In this document: piece by piece, positions 34,683-44,905 of the stretch
Numbering within the stretch: position 1 is the stretch's first letter
How the letters are laid out: each line of letters opens with the position of its first letter
From: an uncultured Bacilli bacterium
GTDB taxonomy: Bacteria > Bacillota_I > Bacilli_A > ML615J-28 > CAG-313
Direction: 5' to 3'
Length of the DNA: 64,000 nucleotides
Assembly: GCA_934098295.1 (NCBI GenBank)
Contig: CAKONV010000007.1
Location: forward strand, 20,778-84,777
Position numbers and translations under genes: made by a program
Notes under the pieces: model-generated
Seen by the model: the letters and a program-made list of their open reading frames with translations, nothing else
The model's database searches: none
What the model was told of the DNA's origin: nothing

Positions 34683-37270
34683 TATTCATCCTCTCCTTTC
34701 TTGCCGAGTTTGTTTTTAGAATTAATCTTTTTTGTAACTTTACTAACCACTAAAGCAATAACAGCTACTACCACAACGGTCATAATTAAGTTAAAGTTTT
34801 CATTCAATATAGCATCTCGATAACTACTAAATGCTTTTGAATAATATGTTGCACTGTGAGCCAGTTTAAAATATCTCATAGCTTCTTTATATTCACCACG
34901 TCTATTTAAGGCTTTTCCAATACCAAGGTATGCAAGTTCATAGTTGGTATTCATTTTAATTACTTGACGCCAATATGACTCTGCACCATAAGCAATTAAT
35001 ACTTTTTGTTCTTCACTACCTTTTGAAAGTGTACCTAAAACATTACCAGATGGATCTGTAAATGTATATTCTTTTTCAGAAGTCGTAAGATTAATTGAAC
35101 TTAAAGATACATCAGTTAAGATGTTATTAGCATCATCAATAATAGCTAATTTTCCATCTTTAGAAACTGTAACATAATTGTTCTTTTCATCTACTAAATA
35201 AGTATCAGTAATAACACCATTTTGATATAGGTAAGTTGCTTGGTTAACAGCTTTTCCGAATTCAGTTGTTTCAAATAAGATAATTGAACTTGAAGCTTGG
35301 TCTAAAACAATAATTGTTTCTTCTTCTTCACCTAAAACATTAGTACGATATAAATAATCTATGGCAACTGGTTGCGTAATACTATTGTATAAGCTGTTAC
35401 CAGAACCTTTACTAGAAAGACCACCAGGTTGAGCACCCGTTAAGTATAGTAAATTACCTTCAGAATCATAAGTAAACAATCTACCACGAGTTTGATCGGC
35501 TACTGTGTAGTTGCCAGTTTTAGAGATTGCAACAGCCGTTAAAACAGATGAACCTAAAACAGCACCATTAACATTAGAAGCTGTAACATATACAGCATCA
35601 CCATCAGGTGCTACATAACCATTACGTTTTGTAATATCATTACCTTTAGTGTTAATAATTTTTACCATATTTTTAGGATTTGTAGCATCAGTTTCAGGGT
35701 TAGATGTTGCGTAAAGGAATCCATTAGATGCTATTGCAATGTTATTAAACATTGGCGGTAAACTTAAAGCAAGTGATGAAAGTTGAGTATCAGTAAAAAT
35801 CTTTGACCATAATTGTTTTAATGCATTAGCACTAACTTCATTCTTACCTAAGAATCTATTGAAAGTCTTATTAGTACCAAATTCAACTAAACCTTCATAA
35901 ATGTTTGAAGCAATACAATAACATACACCCGAATTATTAACAGCAACTTTTATTGGATAGAATACTTGTTTATCTGTAATTTTTGTGTAAAGAGATGAAT
36001 GTTGATCGCTTATAATTTCATAAGCAGTTCCATATTCAGTTTCATAAGCAGTATCTAAAATTTGATAAAATGAACTATCGCTTGGTGTTAAATATACATC
36101 TTCAACTACGAAATCTTTATTTAACTTTAAGATACGTGCATTATCAGTATCAGCAATGTAAATAGAGTCTTCAGTAGCCGTGATACCACGAGCATTGTTT
36201 AGATATACAGCTGCTTTAGTTGTATCAACAGTTCCTGTTTCGCTATCATAATAAGGTAAATAAGGAGCACATGCTGCAAGTTTTAAATATTTATAAGTAA
36301 CTTCAAATCTAACTTTTTCATTACCACTTGTCTTTGGCGCATCACTTACATCAAAATAGCCATCAGTAGTTACGCTAATTTCTAAATTTTCTTTTAAAGA
36401 TTGAATAGCTTGTTTAGCTTTGTCTTTATTTTGTTCATCTACAGTTATTGTAAATGAAGATGAATCACTTGTACTATCTACTACTTTACAACCAATTTTA
36501 TTTAAAGCATCAATTGCTTCATCTAAAGTAACTTCCGTAGTTGATACTGTTAATTTAGTAAGTTTAACTACTTCAATATCTTTTTTAGATACATTTGTTA
36601 TTTCTGAATAATCACTTCCACCATATTCGCCAGTGTAAGTAATATAATTTACACTATAAATTGTTTGATCTTTTTTAGTTAAATAATCAGTAATATCGCT
36701 AAAGTAAATGCGATTGTTCTTTGATGTAGCACTAGCTGTTTCAATATCATATACATCAACAAATTCTTTTGACGATGCTTGTTCTTCTGTAATATCTTCT
36801 AACTTTGTGTTAAAATTATAGAATTTATCCAATTTGTTTTTAGCATAATCGCTTAGTAAAAATTGATTAACGACTTTTTCATATTGGAAATTTTGATTAA
36901 GTACTGCTACATAACTTACGTTTAAAGCTTTATAAACGACACCATTAGCAAGATGGATATCTGTTGTTTCTGAAGTTTCCGAATTTTGATCTAGTACATA
37001 GATATTATTTTCATAAACTTCCATATCTGCTAAATGTCTAAATTCATTTAAAGTTTCATTAGGGTTATATGCATTTTTAATACTCTTAGCATAATATGTT
37101 TCTTTATAAGTGATGCCTTCTGTTGAAGGAATTACATTTTTCCAGAAATCATATACATAACTATCAGCTTTAACATTTGACTTTGATGTTAGAACAGCCA
37201 TAAAAATACCAACAGCTAATGTAATCGTAAGAGTTTTAAATAATGTCATATTTTTAAATATTTTCTTCAT
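34682..37270 (-). CDS. Exported NHL-like beta-propeller protein with TPR segment and C-terminal membrane anchor
   Basis: 862 residues: signal peptide (TLFKTLTITLAVGIFMAVL), then an exported domain with beta-propeller blades of NHL type (NARGITATEDSIYIADTDNARILKLNKDF near 360; KTGNYTVADQTRGRLFTYDSEGNLLY near 600; TIIVLDQASSSIILFET near 660). A TPR-like helical pair follows at about 785-820 (ELAYLGIGKALNRRGEYKEAMRYFKLAHSA), then one membrane helix (about 830-850) and a Lys-rich tail. It may bind glycan or scaffold the importer outside the membrane. It sits between a permease and the Yip1 gene. The activity is unknown. Confidence 0.7.
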   Translation of the reverse strand: MKKIFKNMTLFKTLTITLAVGIFMAVLTSKSNVKADSYVYDFWKNVIPSTEGITYKETYYAKSIKNAYNPNETLNEFRHLADMEVYENNIYVLDQNSETSETTDIHLANGVVYKALNVSYVAVLNQNFQYEKVVNQFLLSDYAKNKLDKFYNFNTKLEDITEEQASSKEFVDVYDIETASATSKNNRIYFSDITDYLTKKDQTIYSVNYITYTGEYGGSDYSEITNVSKKDIEVVKLTKLTVSTTEVTLDEAIDALNKIGCKVVDSTSDSSSFTITVDEQNKDKAKQAIQSLKENLEISVTTDGYFDVSDAPKTSGNEKVRFEVTYKYLKLAACAPYLPYYDSETGTVDTTKAAVYLNNARGITATEDSIYIADTDNARILKLNKDFVVEDVYLTPSDSSFYQILDTAYETEYGTAYEIISDQHSSLYTKITDKQVFYPIKVAVNNSGVCYCIASNIYEGLVEFGTNKTFNRFLGKNEVSANALKQLWSKIFTDTQLSSLALSLPPMFNNIAIASNGFLYATSNPETDATNPKNMVKIINTKGNDITKRNGYVAPDGDAVYVTASNVNGAVLGSSVLTAVAISKTGNYTVADQTRGRLFTYDSEGNLLYLTGAQPGGLSSKGSGNSLYNSITQPVAIDYLYRTNVLGEEEETIIVLDQASSSIILFETTEFGKAVNQATYLYQNGVITDTYLVDEKNNYVTVSKDGKLAIIDDANNILTDVSLSSINLTTSEKEYTFTDPSGNVLGTLSKGSEEQKVLIAYGAESYWRQVIKMNTNYELAYLGIGKALNRRGEYKEAMRYFKLAHSATYYSKAFSSYRDAILNENFNLIMTVVVVAVIALVVSKVTKKINSKNKLGKKGEDE

Positions 37271-37282
37271 GAAATATGCCTC

Positions 37283-38308
37283 CTACTTCATACCTGAGTG
37301 AGCCATTGTTTCGATGATTTGGCTTTGAGATAGAATAAATACAGTAATTGGGACAATCATCATAATTAGCATTACGGCAGATGATGTACCTGTACGAGCA
37401 ACACCACCAGCAACAATTTGGTGTAATGCATAAGATAAAGGTTTTAAACTTTCTGTATATATATAAGTACCACCATCATTGTTCCATAATTGTTGGAATA
37501 ATAGAATAATCAATGTTAACCAAGCTGGTTTAACCATTGGCATAACTATTTTCCAATAAATTTGAAATTCATTAGCTCCATCTATTTTTGCAGATTCAAT
37601 TAATTCCATTGGAATGTCCGACATGAACTGTTTCATTAAGTATAGACCTAATGAATAGGCAAAGGCCGGAATGATTATGGCGAGTTGTGTATCAACTAAT
37701 CCTAAACCGCTAAAAATAATATAACGAGGAGTTGCTGTTACTTGAGCAGCAAACATTAGTGAGTATACAACAAGTCCAAAAATAATCTTTGAACCAGGGA
37801 ATTTGTATTTTGCAAGAGGATATGCAGCCATTGATGCAATAATTACGTGGCCAGCAGTACCTGCTAATGTAATCCAAATTGTATTAAAGAAATAACGTGA
37901 GAATGGCACCCATGAATCTTCTAGTAATGAGTTTAAATCTGCAAAGTTATCTAACGTTGGATGTTGGAAAAATAACTTTGGTGGGAAAATAAACAATTCA
38001 CTTAAAGGCTTGAAAGCCGCACAAATTGAATATACTAGAGGATATGCACTGAAGCATCCAAATAGTGCAAGTAAAATAAATAAAGCTATATCACCTGCAA
38101 GACTACGACTTACTCTTTTTTTCTTCTTTATTCTTCTTCTCTTTCCTATACGGTAGAAGAATAATTCCATCTTCCCCATTTTTGATTCATCTTTTAATCC
38201 GAATTTTTTAAGTTTACGTTCTTGACGCTTAATACGACGCTTTTCAGCACTCGACATTTCGACGCCTTTAACTTCTTGCTCATCAACATTAATTTTGTCA
38301 ACTGCCAT
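37283..38308 (-). CDS. Carbohydrate ABC transporter permease, MalG type, with basic N-terminal extension
   Basis: 341 residues. The first 75 are highly charged (SSAEKRRIKRQERKLKKFGLKDE, RIGKRRRIKKKKR), then six helices, with the EAA loop MELIESAKIDGANEFQIYWKIVMPMVKP near residue 225. A GTG at 38317 is in frame but is part of the TAGGTG ribosome-binding site, so the ATG at 38308 is chosen. It lies one base after the partner permease stop. Confidence 0.9.
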   Translation of the reverse strand: MAVDKINVDEQEVKGVEMSSAEKRRIKRQERKLKKFGLKDESKMGKMELFFYRIGKRRRIKKKKRVSRSLAGDIALFILLALFGCFSAYPLVYSICAAFKPLSELFIFPPKLFFQHPTLDNFADLNSLLEDSWVPFSRYFFNTIWITLAGTAGHVIIASMAAYPLAKYKFPGSKIIFGLVVYSLMFAAQVTATPRYIIFSGLGLVDTQLAIIIPAFAYSLGLYLMKQFMSDIPMELIESAKIDGANEFQIYWKIVMPMVKPAWLTLIILLFQQLWNNDGGTYIYTESLKPLSYALHQIVAGGVARTGTSSAVMLIMMIVPITVFILSQSQIIETMAHSGMK

Positions 38309-38309
38309 C

Positions 38310-39662
38310 TTAAGCACCTACCCTTCTTAAAATTTTTCGAACTACTAAGTTAGCTAAAATCATTATTAAAAATAGAATTGTTGCGATTGCTGAAGCATAA
38401 CCCATTTCCATACGAATTGAGCTATAGTCCATCAAGTGTGTGATAATTGTATGTCCAGCGTATTCAACAGATGGGAATCCGGCAAGGTTGGTAGAAACTT
38501 CAGCTATTGATAAACTTGAGGTAATTTGCATTACGGCACCGAACAATAATTGTGACTTCATTTGAGGAAGAGTTATATGCCATAATTCTTGCCAACGATT
38601 CTTGATACCATCGATTGCACCAGCTTCATATAATTCTTTATTAACACTTTGTAAACCGGCAATGAATGATAGGAATGATACACCTAGTGACATCCATAAT
38701 TGAACAATAATTAGAATCCAAATGATATATTTAGAGTTTTGCAACCATGTTATTGGTTCATTAATAATGTTATATTGAATTAAAATAGCGTTAGCATAAC
38801 CATACATATCACTACTAAATATCAATTTCCAAACCAAATATACGTTACCAGAAATTGAAGGAGCATAGAAAATCAATGTCATAAAGCTTCTTAGAACTGG
38901 TCTTAATTCATTGATAAGCCATGCAAATACGAATGCCATAATATAACTTACGGGACCAGTAATAATAGCTAGAATAGCAGTGTTTTTAAGAGCTATCATC
39001 CAAACTTTATCATTAACGAATAAGTTCATATAGTTTTCCCAACCAATAAAACGAGGAGTTTCAAGCAGGTTAAAATATGTGAAACTTAAGTATAAAGACA
39101 TGACAACTGGTATAACTGTAAAGATAATAAATAAGATTGTATACGGTGCAACTAAATAGTAATATTGTCTATTTAAGAAGATTTGTCTTCTAAATTTGCC
39201 ACCACGTTTACTCCAGTTTTCTAATTTTCTAGTTAAACTTAAACGATCCTTACAAATTCTTATTTTTTGTTTTAGACGATCATAATATTGATTATATTCT
39301 CTAAATTCTTGTTCTAAAGCTTCATCAGTGGGATTAGCTAAATGTTTTTCTCTTAATTCTTTCCATTTACCATCAGCCTCTTCTTTTTGTTTAATTAAAG
39401 TTTCAAGTTCAGCTTTAGCTTCGTTAGCTTTTTCTAAATCTTCTTTTTTCCATTCTTCTTTTTTAGCTTTCATAGCCGCTTTTAATTCGGCTTTTTCTTG
39501 AGCTTTCTCTTCTCTTGTTTTAGCTTGAGCTTTTTTTAGTTTACGTTCAGCAAGTTTCTTTTGAAAGCTACCTGTTGAAGCACTTGTTTTTAAAGTTTTA
39601 ACGAAAAGATAAATCATCCATAATATCGTTATAACTAAAATAATTATTAAAATATTCTTCAT
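38310..39662 (-). CDS. Carbohydrate ABC transporter permease, MalF type, with N-terminal extra helix and coiled coil
   Basis: 450 residues, about 150 longer than usual. An extra N-terminal membrane helix (about 2-22) is followed by a Lys/Glu/Ala-rich coiled coil at about 35-140 (AQEKAELKAAMKAKKEEWKKEDLEKAN). The normal permease follows from YYYLVAPYTILFIIFTVIPVVMSLYLSF. The EAA loop reads ELYEAGAIDGIKNRWQELWHITLPQ near residue 360. It is coupled to the following MalG-type permease. The coiled coil would lie in the cytoplasm if the added helix is a true membrane span. Confidence 0.9.
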   Translation of the reverse strand: MKNILIIILVITILWMIYLFVKTLKTSASTGSFQKKLAERKLKKAQAKTREEKAQEKAELKAAMKAKKEEWKKEDLEKANEAKAELETLIKQKEEADGKWKELREKHLANPTDEALEQEFREYNQYYDRLKQKIRICKDRLSLTRKLENWSKRGGKFRRQIFLNRQYYYLVAPYTILFIIFTVIPVVMSLYLSFTYFNLLETPRFIGWENYMNLFVNDKVWMIALKNTAILAIITGPVSYIMAFVFAWLINELRPVLRSFMTLIFYAPSISGNVYLVWKLIFSSDMYGYANAILIQYNIINEPITWLQNSKYIIWILIIVQLWMSLGVSFLSFIAGLQSVNKELYEAGAIDGIKNRWQELWHITLPQMKSQLLFGAVMQITSSLSIAEVSTNLAGFPSVEYAGHTIITHLMDYSSIRMEMGYASAIATILFLIMILANLVVRKILRRVGA

Positions 39663-39678
39663 ATAAATTTATCCTTTC

Positions 39679-42600
39679 TTATTTGCTGTCTTTCAACAAC
39701 TTCAAGCCAAATTCAGAACGTTTACGATCGATTTCCGCATCAATTACTTGTGAATATTCGTACAATGTTTCTCTTGCATTGTAATGTTTGTTAATAACTT
39801 CACGATATGCATTTTCAATTTCACGGCCAGTAATATATGAACCCGCAATTTGAGGCATTTCATGAACTGTAGACCATTGTAACATTAACATTTCTAAGTC
39901 AGCACTTGGCCATGCTAATTGTTTTAAAGCAGCAACGTTAGCTGTTGTGTGACGAGCAGCTGATCCTAAAATACCTTCCATTTCACGACCAAATTGTGCT
40001 TGTACATCAGCACTTGTCCACCATTTTAAGAATGTCCAAGCAGCTTTCTTAATCTTTTCGTCTTTTTCAGCTGGTTGTTTCATAATTACAGCTCCTGTTC
40101 CTGAAGCAGTTGCAGTATGATCAACATAAGTACTTGTTACGCCATCTTTAACAACGGTTTTTTCAGTACCTGGAATTAAGTGGAAACTCCATTTACCTTT
40201 AAGTTCTGGAGCAAATACGCTTAATGTATTATATAATTCATAGTAAGAGATACCAATTGGCATTTCACCTGTTCTAAAACGGTTAACGAAACTTGCACTA
40301 GTAGGGAAACCATAGTTTGTATATAATTCAGTCCAATATTCAAAAGTTTTCATAGCTGCTTCTGTTTTAAATCCTGATTCCATGTTATTTGAAGTATATA
40401 AGCTTCCACCATTTTGGTATAACATTGAAACAAATACAGGGTTAAGAGCAGTTGCACCACTATCATTTACTGGTAGATAGAATTGTAATTGTTGAGCTTG
40501 TAATGCAGCAACTAAGTCAATCATATCATCCCAAGTATTAGGTATCATATCGCTAAGTCCTAATTCTTCCATAATATCATCACGAACGAACATCATTAAG
40601 AAAATTTGTTTTTCTGGTAAAGCATAAACACCATTAATTTTCTCTTTCATATTTTTAATTGATTCTAAAGATGTACTATCAAACCATTCATCTTTTGTTT
40701 CGCTATCACTAAATTGGAATTGACGAATTGATGAAGCCATATAAACATTTTCATAACTTTCATCATAATTTTGACTTCCATCTGGTATTGCGTAAACATT
40801 ATCCCAGAAGTCATTATACACAGTTAAATCTAATACGGCATTACGTAATCCATAGTTTACTGGTAAACTTGAATCTACGTTTAACGCAACATCAGGACCA
40901 ATTCCAGCAAGTGTTGCTTTTAAAAGAACATCAGCACCTGTAAGTTTTAAATCGACGTTAATATTTTCACCTTGATGAGTTATAGCGTAACCATTTTCAC
41001 TACTAAAACTTGTATCAATTAAGTTTCTTATTACGTTAGCTTGGTCTCTACCTAGAGTCATCCAAACTTCAATAGTTGTACTTGCAGTTCCTGCTTCATC
41101 AGTTTCACTAATTGATGAATAATCAATAAAGAAGGATGCGAAGAAACTTGCAATTGATTTCCAAACTGATTTGAAGAAATTAGCGTTAGCTTTTGGAAGT
41201 TTTACATCAGCAGCATGAATTTCTAAATAGTCAATTGTAAGAGGAGCTTCTCTTAATTCGTTTAATAGTGATCCTAAAGAGGATACATTAGTCGAATAGG
41301 TCGAAAGTCTCTTTGTAATTGTACGAGGTTTATCTACGAATTTTTGTAATACAACAACAACACTATCAATTACACCAGTCTTATCAGATGCACCACCAGA
41401 AATGCTCTTAATTGTATTAGATATTTCTGTAAGTTCTGCAAGAATTCGATAGAATTCACCTTCTTTGCTAACTGTATAATTACCAGTTTCATCCATTCCA
41501 TAGAATAAATCAGCGAATTTTGTAGTTAATTCATAGTCACGATTAGCATCTGGAGAAACAGTAGTATAAGCAATAATACGACGATAGATTTTTGTTAACT
41601 CATCAATTGCTGTTTGTAGACGAGCAATTAAAGGAGCATAATCACCTAATGTTACTTCCATTTTTAAAGAATAAGTTTTATCTTTTTCAAAATAGAATAA
41701 ATATCCACCATCACTTGATTCATCATTTTCACCAATTGTGATGTTTTTCCACTTATTGTTGTATGATACTTGAAGATTATTTAATTCATCAAATAATGTT
41801 TCATATTCTCCCATTTCACCATTTGCATTTTTTTCAGCTAAAGAAACGGTTCTTGTTGAGAACATACCACGAACTAGATTTTGTTTAGCACGCATAGATA
41901 TATAATAGTATCCTGATTTAGGAACACTAAATTCCCATGCAATCCAATCACCTAATACTTTCCAGTTGTCACCACCAATACAGTTCAAATATGTTTTTGT
42001 AATGCTAAATGGTGTTGTAGCTGCACTTGAACGATCAGTAATAGGATATAGAGTTGGACTTGATTTAGTAGTTCCAGCTTCAGCTTCAATTCTTGTGTAA
42101 CAGCCACTGTTACTATTTAAATCAATTGTTCCGTGTTCACTTGTTAAAGCACTTAAATATTCAGAATATGATTTTTTCTTTTCAACACTTCTTAGTTCAA
42201 AGGTATCAATAACAACAGGTTCTTTTGAATATACAAGAGAAATAGTTGTTACGCCAGCTTCAAAATAAAATTCAAATGCTTCATTTACATAACCCATAGA
42301 ATCTTTGAAGTAACCACCAGTTTTAGAGTTGTTAATTTCTACTTGTTGTGGTTTTACTTCGTTACCATTAGTATCTATACGCCAAGCTTTAGTAATTATT
42401 TTTGATGTTTCTGTTTCTTCAGTCTTTACATCGTTGTAAATTATTTCTTCACCATTAACAGTCTTTTTTATTTTTGTGTCTTGCCAAACACGAGAAAAAG
42501 TAAAGCTTGAACAATCTGAGAAAGGTAGTTGATCATTAATTAATAAACTTCTTTCGATTGAAGAACTGTATCCTGTGTAAGTATAATAATTAAAATAAAT

Positions 42601-43041
42601 ATTATAAAAACCTGGTTCACTAACGGTTACTTGGTATTTTACTGTACTTCCCCTTTGTAATAAAACGGTCTCTCTATTTCCGGATGCAGATGAAGAATTT
42701 GCGTAAACATTGTTGTTTTCTTTAACTGATAGACTTTGTACCACACGATGGCCATCATCAGCATATTCATCTTCTAATTCAACTTTGTTTATATAGTCTT
42801 CACCATAAATAGTAATTGGTTTTTCTAATTTAGGTGTTGTAGTTTTACCAGGATATTTTTTATTATGTTCCTCAGTTTTTGTCTTTACATAATTTTCATA
42901 TTCTGATGATGAAGTTACTTCTTCTACATTTTCACTATTATCAGCAACCAATTTAACTTGTTTGTTAAAAAGATTTATACATAACATAAATGTGAATGAT
43001 AATCCTAAAACAAACAATAAAACTCTTCGCGTTTTTTTCAT
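39679..43041 (-). CDS. Giant ABC substrate-binding protein with two N-terminal carbohydrate-binding-like modules
   Basis: 1120 residues, over twice the usual size. The N-terminal signal or anchor is VLLFVLGLSFTFMLCINLF, with no convincing lipobox. Residues about 110-300 and 310-480 look like jelly-roll carbohydrate-binding modules (EPGFYNIYFNYYTYTGY; CYTRIEAEAG and DWIAWEFSVPKSGYYYISMRAKQN). The C-terminal part from about 750 is a solute-binding protein (LPEKQIFLMMFVRDDIMEELG, NTWDDMIDLVAALQ, YWTELYTNYGFPT). The ATG overlaps the GH20 stop (ATGA). It is followed by its two permeases. It may bind long glycans before import; that is inference. Confidence 0.85.
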   Translation of the reverse strand: MKKTRRVLLFVLGLSFTFMLCINLFNKQVKLVADNSENVEEVTSSSEYENYVKTKTEEHNKKYPGKTTTPKLEKPITIYGEDYINKVELEDEYADDGHRVVQSLSVKENNNVYANSSSASGNRETVLLQRGSTVKYQVTVSEPGFYNIYFNYYTYTGYSSSIERSLLINDQLPFSDCSSFTFSRVWQDTKIKKTVNGEEIIYNDVKTEETETSKIITKAWRIDTNGNEVKPQQVEINNSKTGGYFKDSMGYVNEAFEFYFEAGVTTISLVYSKEPVVIDTFELRSVEKKKSYSEYLSALTSEHGTIDLNSNSGCYTRIEAEAGTTKSSPTLYPITDRSSAATTPFSITKTYLNCIGGDNWKVLGDWIAWEFSVPKSGYYYISMRAKQNLVRGMFSTRTVSLAEKNANGEMGEYETLFDELNNLQVSYNNKWKNITIGENDESSDGGYLFYFEKDKTYSLKMEVTLGDYAPLIARLQTAIDELTKIYRRIIAYTTVSPDANRDYELTTKFADLFYGMDETGNYTVSKEGEFYRILAELTEISNTIKSISGGASDKTGVIDSVVVVLQKFVDKPRTITKRLSTYSTNVSSLGSLLNELREAPLTIDYLEIHAADVKLPKANANFFKSVWKSIASFFASFFIDYSSISETDEAGTASTTIEVWMTLGRDQANVIRNLIDTSFSSENGYAITHQGENINVDLKLTGADVLLKATLAGIGPDVALNVDSSLPVNYGLRNAVLDLTVYNDFWDNVYAIPDGSQNYDESYENVYMASSIRQFQFSDSETKDEWFDSTSLESIKNMKEKINGVYALPEKQIFLMMFVRDDIMEELGLSDMIPNTWDDMIDLVAALQAQQLQFYLPVNDSGATALNPVFVSMLYQNGGSLYTSNNMESGFKTEAAMKTFEYWTELYTNYGFPTSASFVNRFRTGEMPIGISYYELYNTLSVFAPELKGKWSFHLIPGTEKTVVKDGVTSTYVDHTATASGTGAVIMKQPAEKDEKIKKAAWTFLKWWTSADVQAQFGREMEGILGSAARHTTANVAALKQLAWPSADLEMLMLQWSTVHEMPQIAGSYITGREIENAYREVINKHYNARETLYEYSQVIDAEIDRKRSEFGLKLLKDSK

Positions 43042-44852
43042 AAGTGCTCCTTTCCATTAAGTCCTATTAATATTTCTTCAAGCCATAAAATGCGCTGATT
43101 GCTCATTTTAAAGCCCGCATGATTATTACGTGCATACCATAATTTTTTATGCACATCGCTATAAGTTTTCAACAAATTAATCTCTTTTTCAAAATGTACT
43201 ATTGTCTTTTCGTTGATGATTAAAGACAACTTTTTATTAATTTCTAATAATATTTGTAGTAAGAAAATAGTATTTTTTACTTCTTCTACTTCTATACTAT
43301 TAGGTATTTCATCTAATGTTTTAAGTGATGAAGAAAATAGTTTATTTAATAAATTTATATTTTCATCATTAACTAAATTATATTTCATTTTTTCTAAGAA
43401 AAAAGATATTTTATCTTGATATCTTGAAGCATGTTCTGCCCACATTATTGAAGAGAATAGTCTTGAACCATAGTCACGATATTCGCCTTCGAGATTAGTA
43501 TAATGTGCAAGTTTAATTATTACATCTGCAAAAATATCATTATTTAAAATTTTTCCTAAATAATTTTTAACATCATTTTCATTCGCATCATTCCACATTT
43601 TTAAACCGGCAGTAATGAATCCTGGAAGACTAGCTACTATGTATTGTAAGTGCCCAATGTCACCCCAATCAGTTACGATTACTCCTTCCGCATGGTATTC
43701 TTTACCAGCTGTAGTTGCTTTGTCAATAGACTGATACATATCATCATATTTTCCAAGTAAGCTTGACCAAGTTGAAGTGCCTGGAGCTAACATGAATTTT
43801 ATTTTATTATTAGCCATTTGGGCAGCATGTGATGAGAAATCATAATTTTTATTATATCCCCAATCAATGTAAATAATATCTTTTGGTAATACTGGCAATA
43901 AATCTTGATGATTAATAATTACATCAGCCCACATCATTGGTGTCTTTTGATGCTTTTCCACATAATCTTTTAATTTTTTAACATAATCTAAGTATACAAA
44001 TTCTTTTCCTTTATTTTCACACAATTCTTTACTTTTTCCTAGACCAATTTCATGAGGCTCATCTAAATTCATATTAAAATATTTAGATTTAAAATGAGGT
44101 AGCATATCATCATAAAGTTTTTCAACAAATTTGATTGAATCTTGATTAGTTGGATCAAGTGTACTAGCTTTTCTATCAGCACCCCAAATATAAAATCCAT
44201 TAGGGCATTCAGCTAAATAGTGATATTCATCTGTATCTAACCAATCACTCATATGTCCAAGACCATTTTGGTTAGGAACAAGATCAATAAAGTACTTGTT
44301 AGCATATGCTTCTAGTTCTTTTAAATCCGTAAGAGATATATAATTTCCATCCGCTAGGAATTTTTTAAAATGAGTATACTCAAAGGAAAATCCCTCAACA
44401 TATAATTCTAAATGATTGTATCTAAGCTTTTTAAATAAATCAACCATCTCTTTTAAAGTTTTTAAACTAGGAACTTTGCTGCGACTTATGTCTAACATCA
44501 CACCTCTTGTTTTGATTAGAGGATAATCATTTATTAAACAACATTGAATCTTTTCTTCTTCTAAAAGTTGAACTAAAGTTTGGGTTGCATAAAAAGCACC
44601 TTTTTTAGTAGAAGCCAAGATTTTTATTTGTCCTTCATCGATTTTCAAAACATACTCTTCTTCGCCCATTTCATCTTTTTCATACATTAAAGTAGCCATA
44701 GATGAAGTATAGGTAAAATGATGTTTCAACTTTGATAATTCCTCTTCTATAGCCGAATTTTTAAAAGCATCAACGTTTACAGTTTTTAGTAAAGCGCTTT
44801 CAAAATATTGGGAATAAAAAAGGATTTTTTGTGGTTTTGGTGTAAGCAACAA
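43038..44852 (-). CDS. GH20-like beta-N-acetylhexosaminidase, cytosolic
   Basis: 604 residues with no signal peptide. An N-terminal GH20b-like domain (about 1-110) is followed by the TIM barrel, beginning TRGVMLDISRSKVP (115-128). The adjacent catalytic pair Asp264-Glu265 lies in YFNMNLDEPHE, and MMWADVI and VIVTDWGDIGH follow. It would remove terminal GlcNAc or GalNAc inside the cell. The start is a TTG at 44852, preceded by GGATGGTG; no ATG is available in frame there. It is the first gene of the 13-gene operon and lies behind a promoter carrying a cre-like element. Confidence 0.82.
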   Translation of the reverse strand: MLLTPKPQKILFYSQYFESALLKTVNVDAFKNSAIEEELSKLKHHFTYTSSMATLMYEKDEMGEEEYVLKIDEGQIKILASTKKGAFYATQTLVQLLEEEKIQCCLINDYPLIKTRGVMLDISRSKVPSLKTLKEMVDLFKKLRYNHLELYVEGFSFEYTHFKKFLADGNYISLTDLKELEAYANKYFIDLVPNQNGLGHMSDWLDTDEYHYLAECPNGFYIWGADRKASTLDPTNQDSIKFVEKLYDDMLPHFKSKYFNMNLDEPHEIGLGKSKELCENKGKEFVYLDYVKKLKDYVEKHQKTPMMWADVIINHQDLLPVLPKDIIYIDWGYNKNYDFSSHAAQMANNKIKFMLAPGTSTWSSLLGKYDDMYQSIDKATTAGKEYHAEGVIVTDWGDIGHLQYIVASLPGFITAGLKMWNDANENDVKNYLGKILNNDIFADVIIKLAHYTNLEGEYRDYGSRLFSSIMWAEHASRYQDKISFFLEKMKYNLVNDENINLLNKLFSSSLKTLDEIPNSIEVEEVKNTIFLLQILLEINKKLSLIINEKTIVHFEKEINLLKTYSDVHKKLWYARNNHAGFKMSNQRILWLEEILIGLNGKEHL

Positions 44853-44905
44853 ATTATCACCATCCTTATTTTTGTTAATAGGCCAATTTTGCCCTATTTT
44901 ATCTT

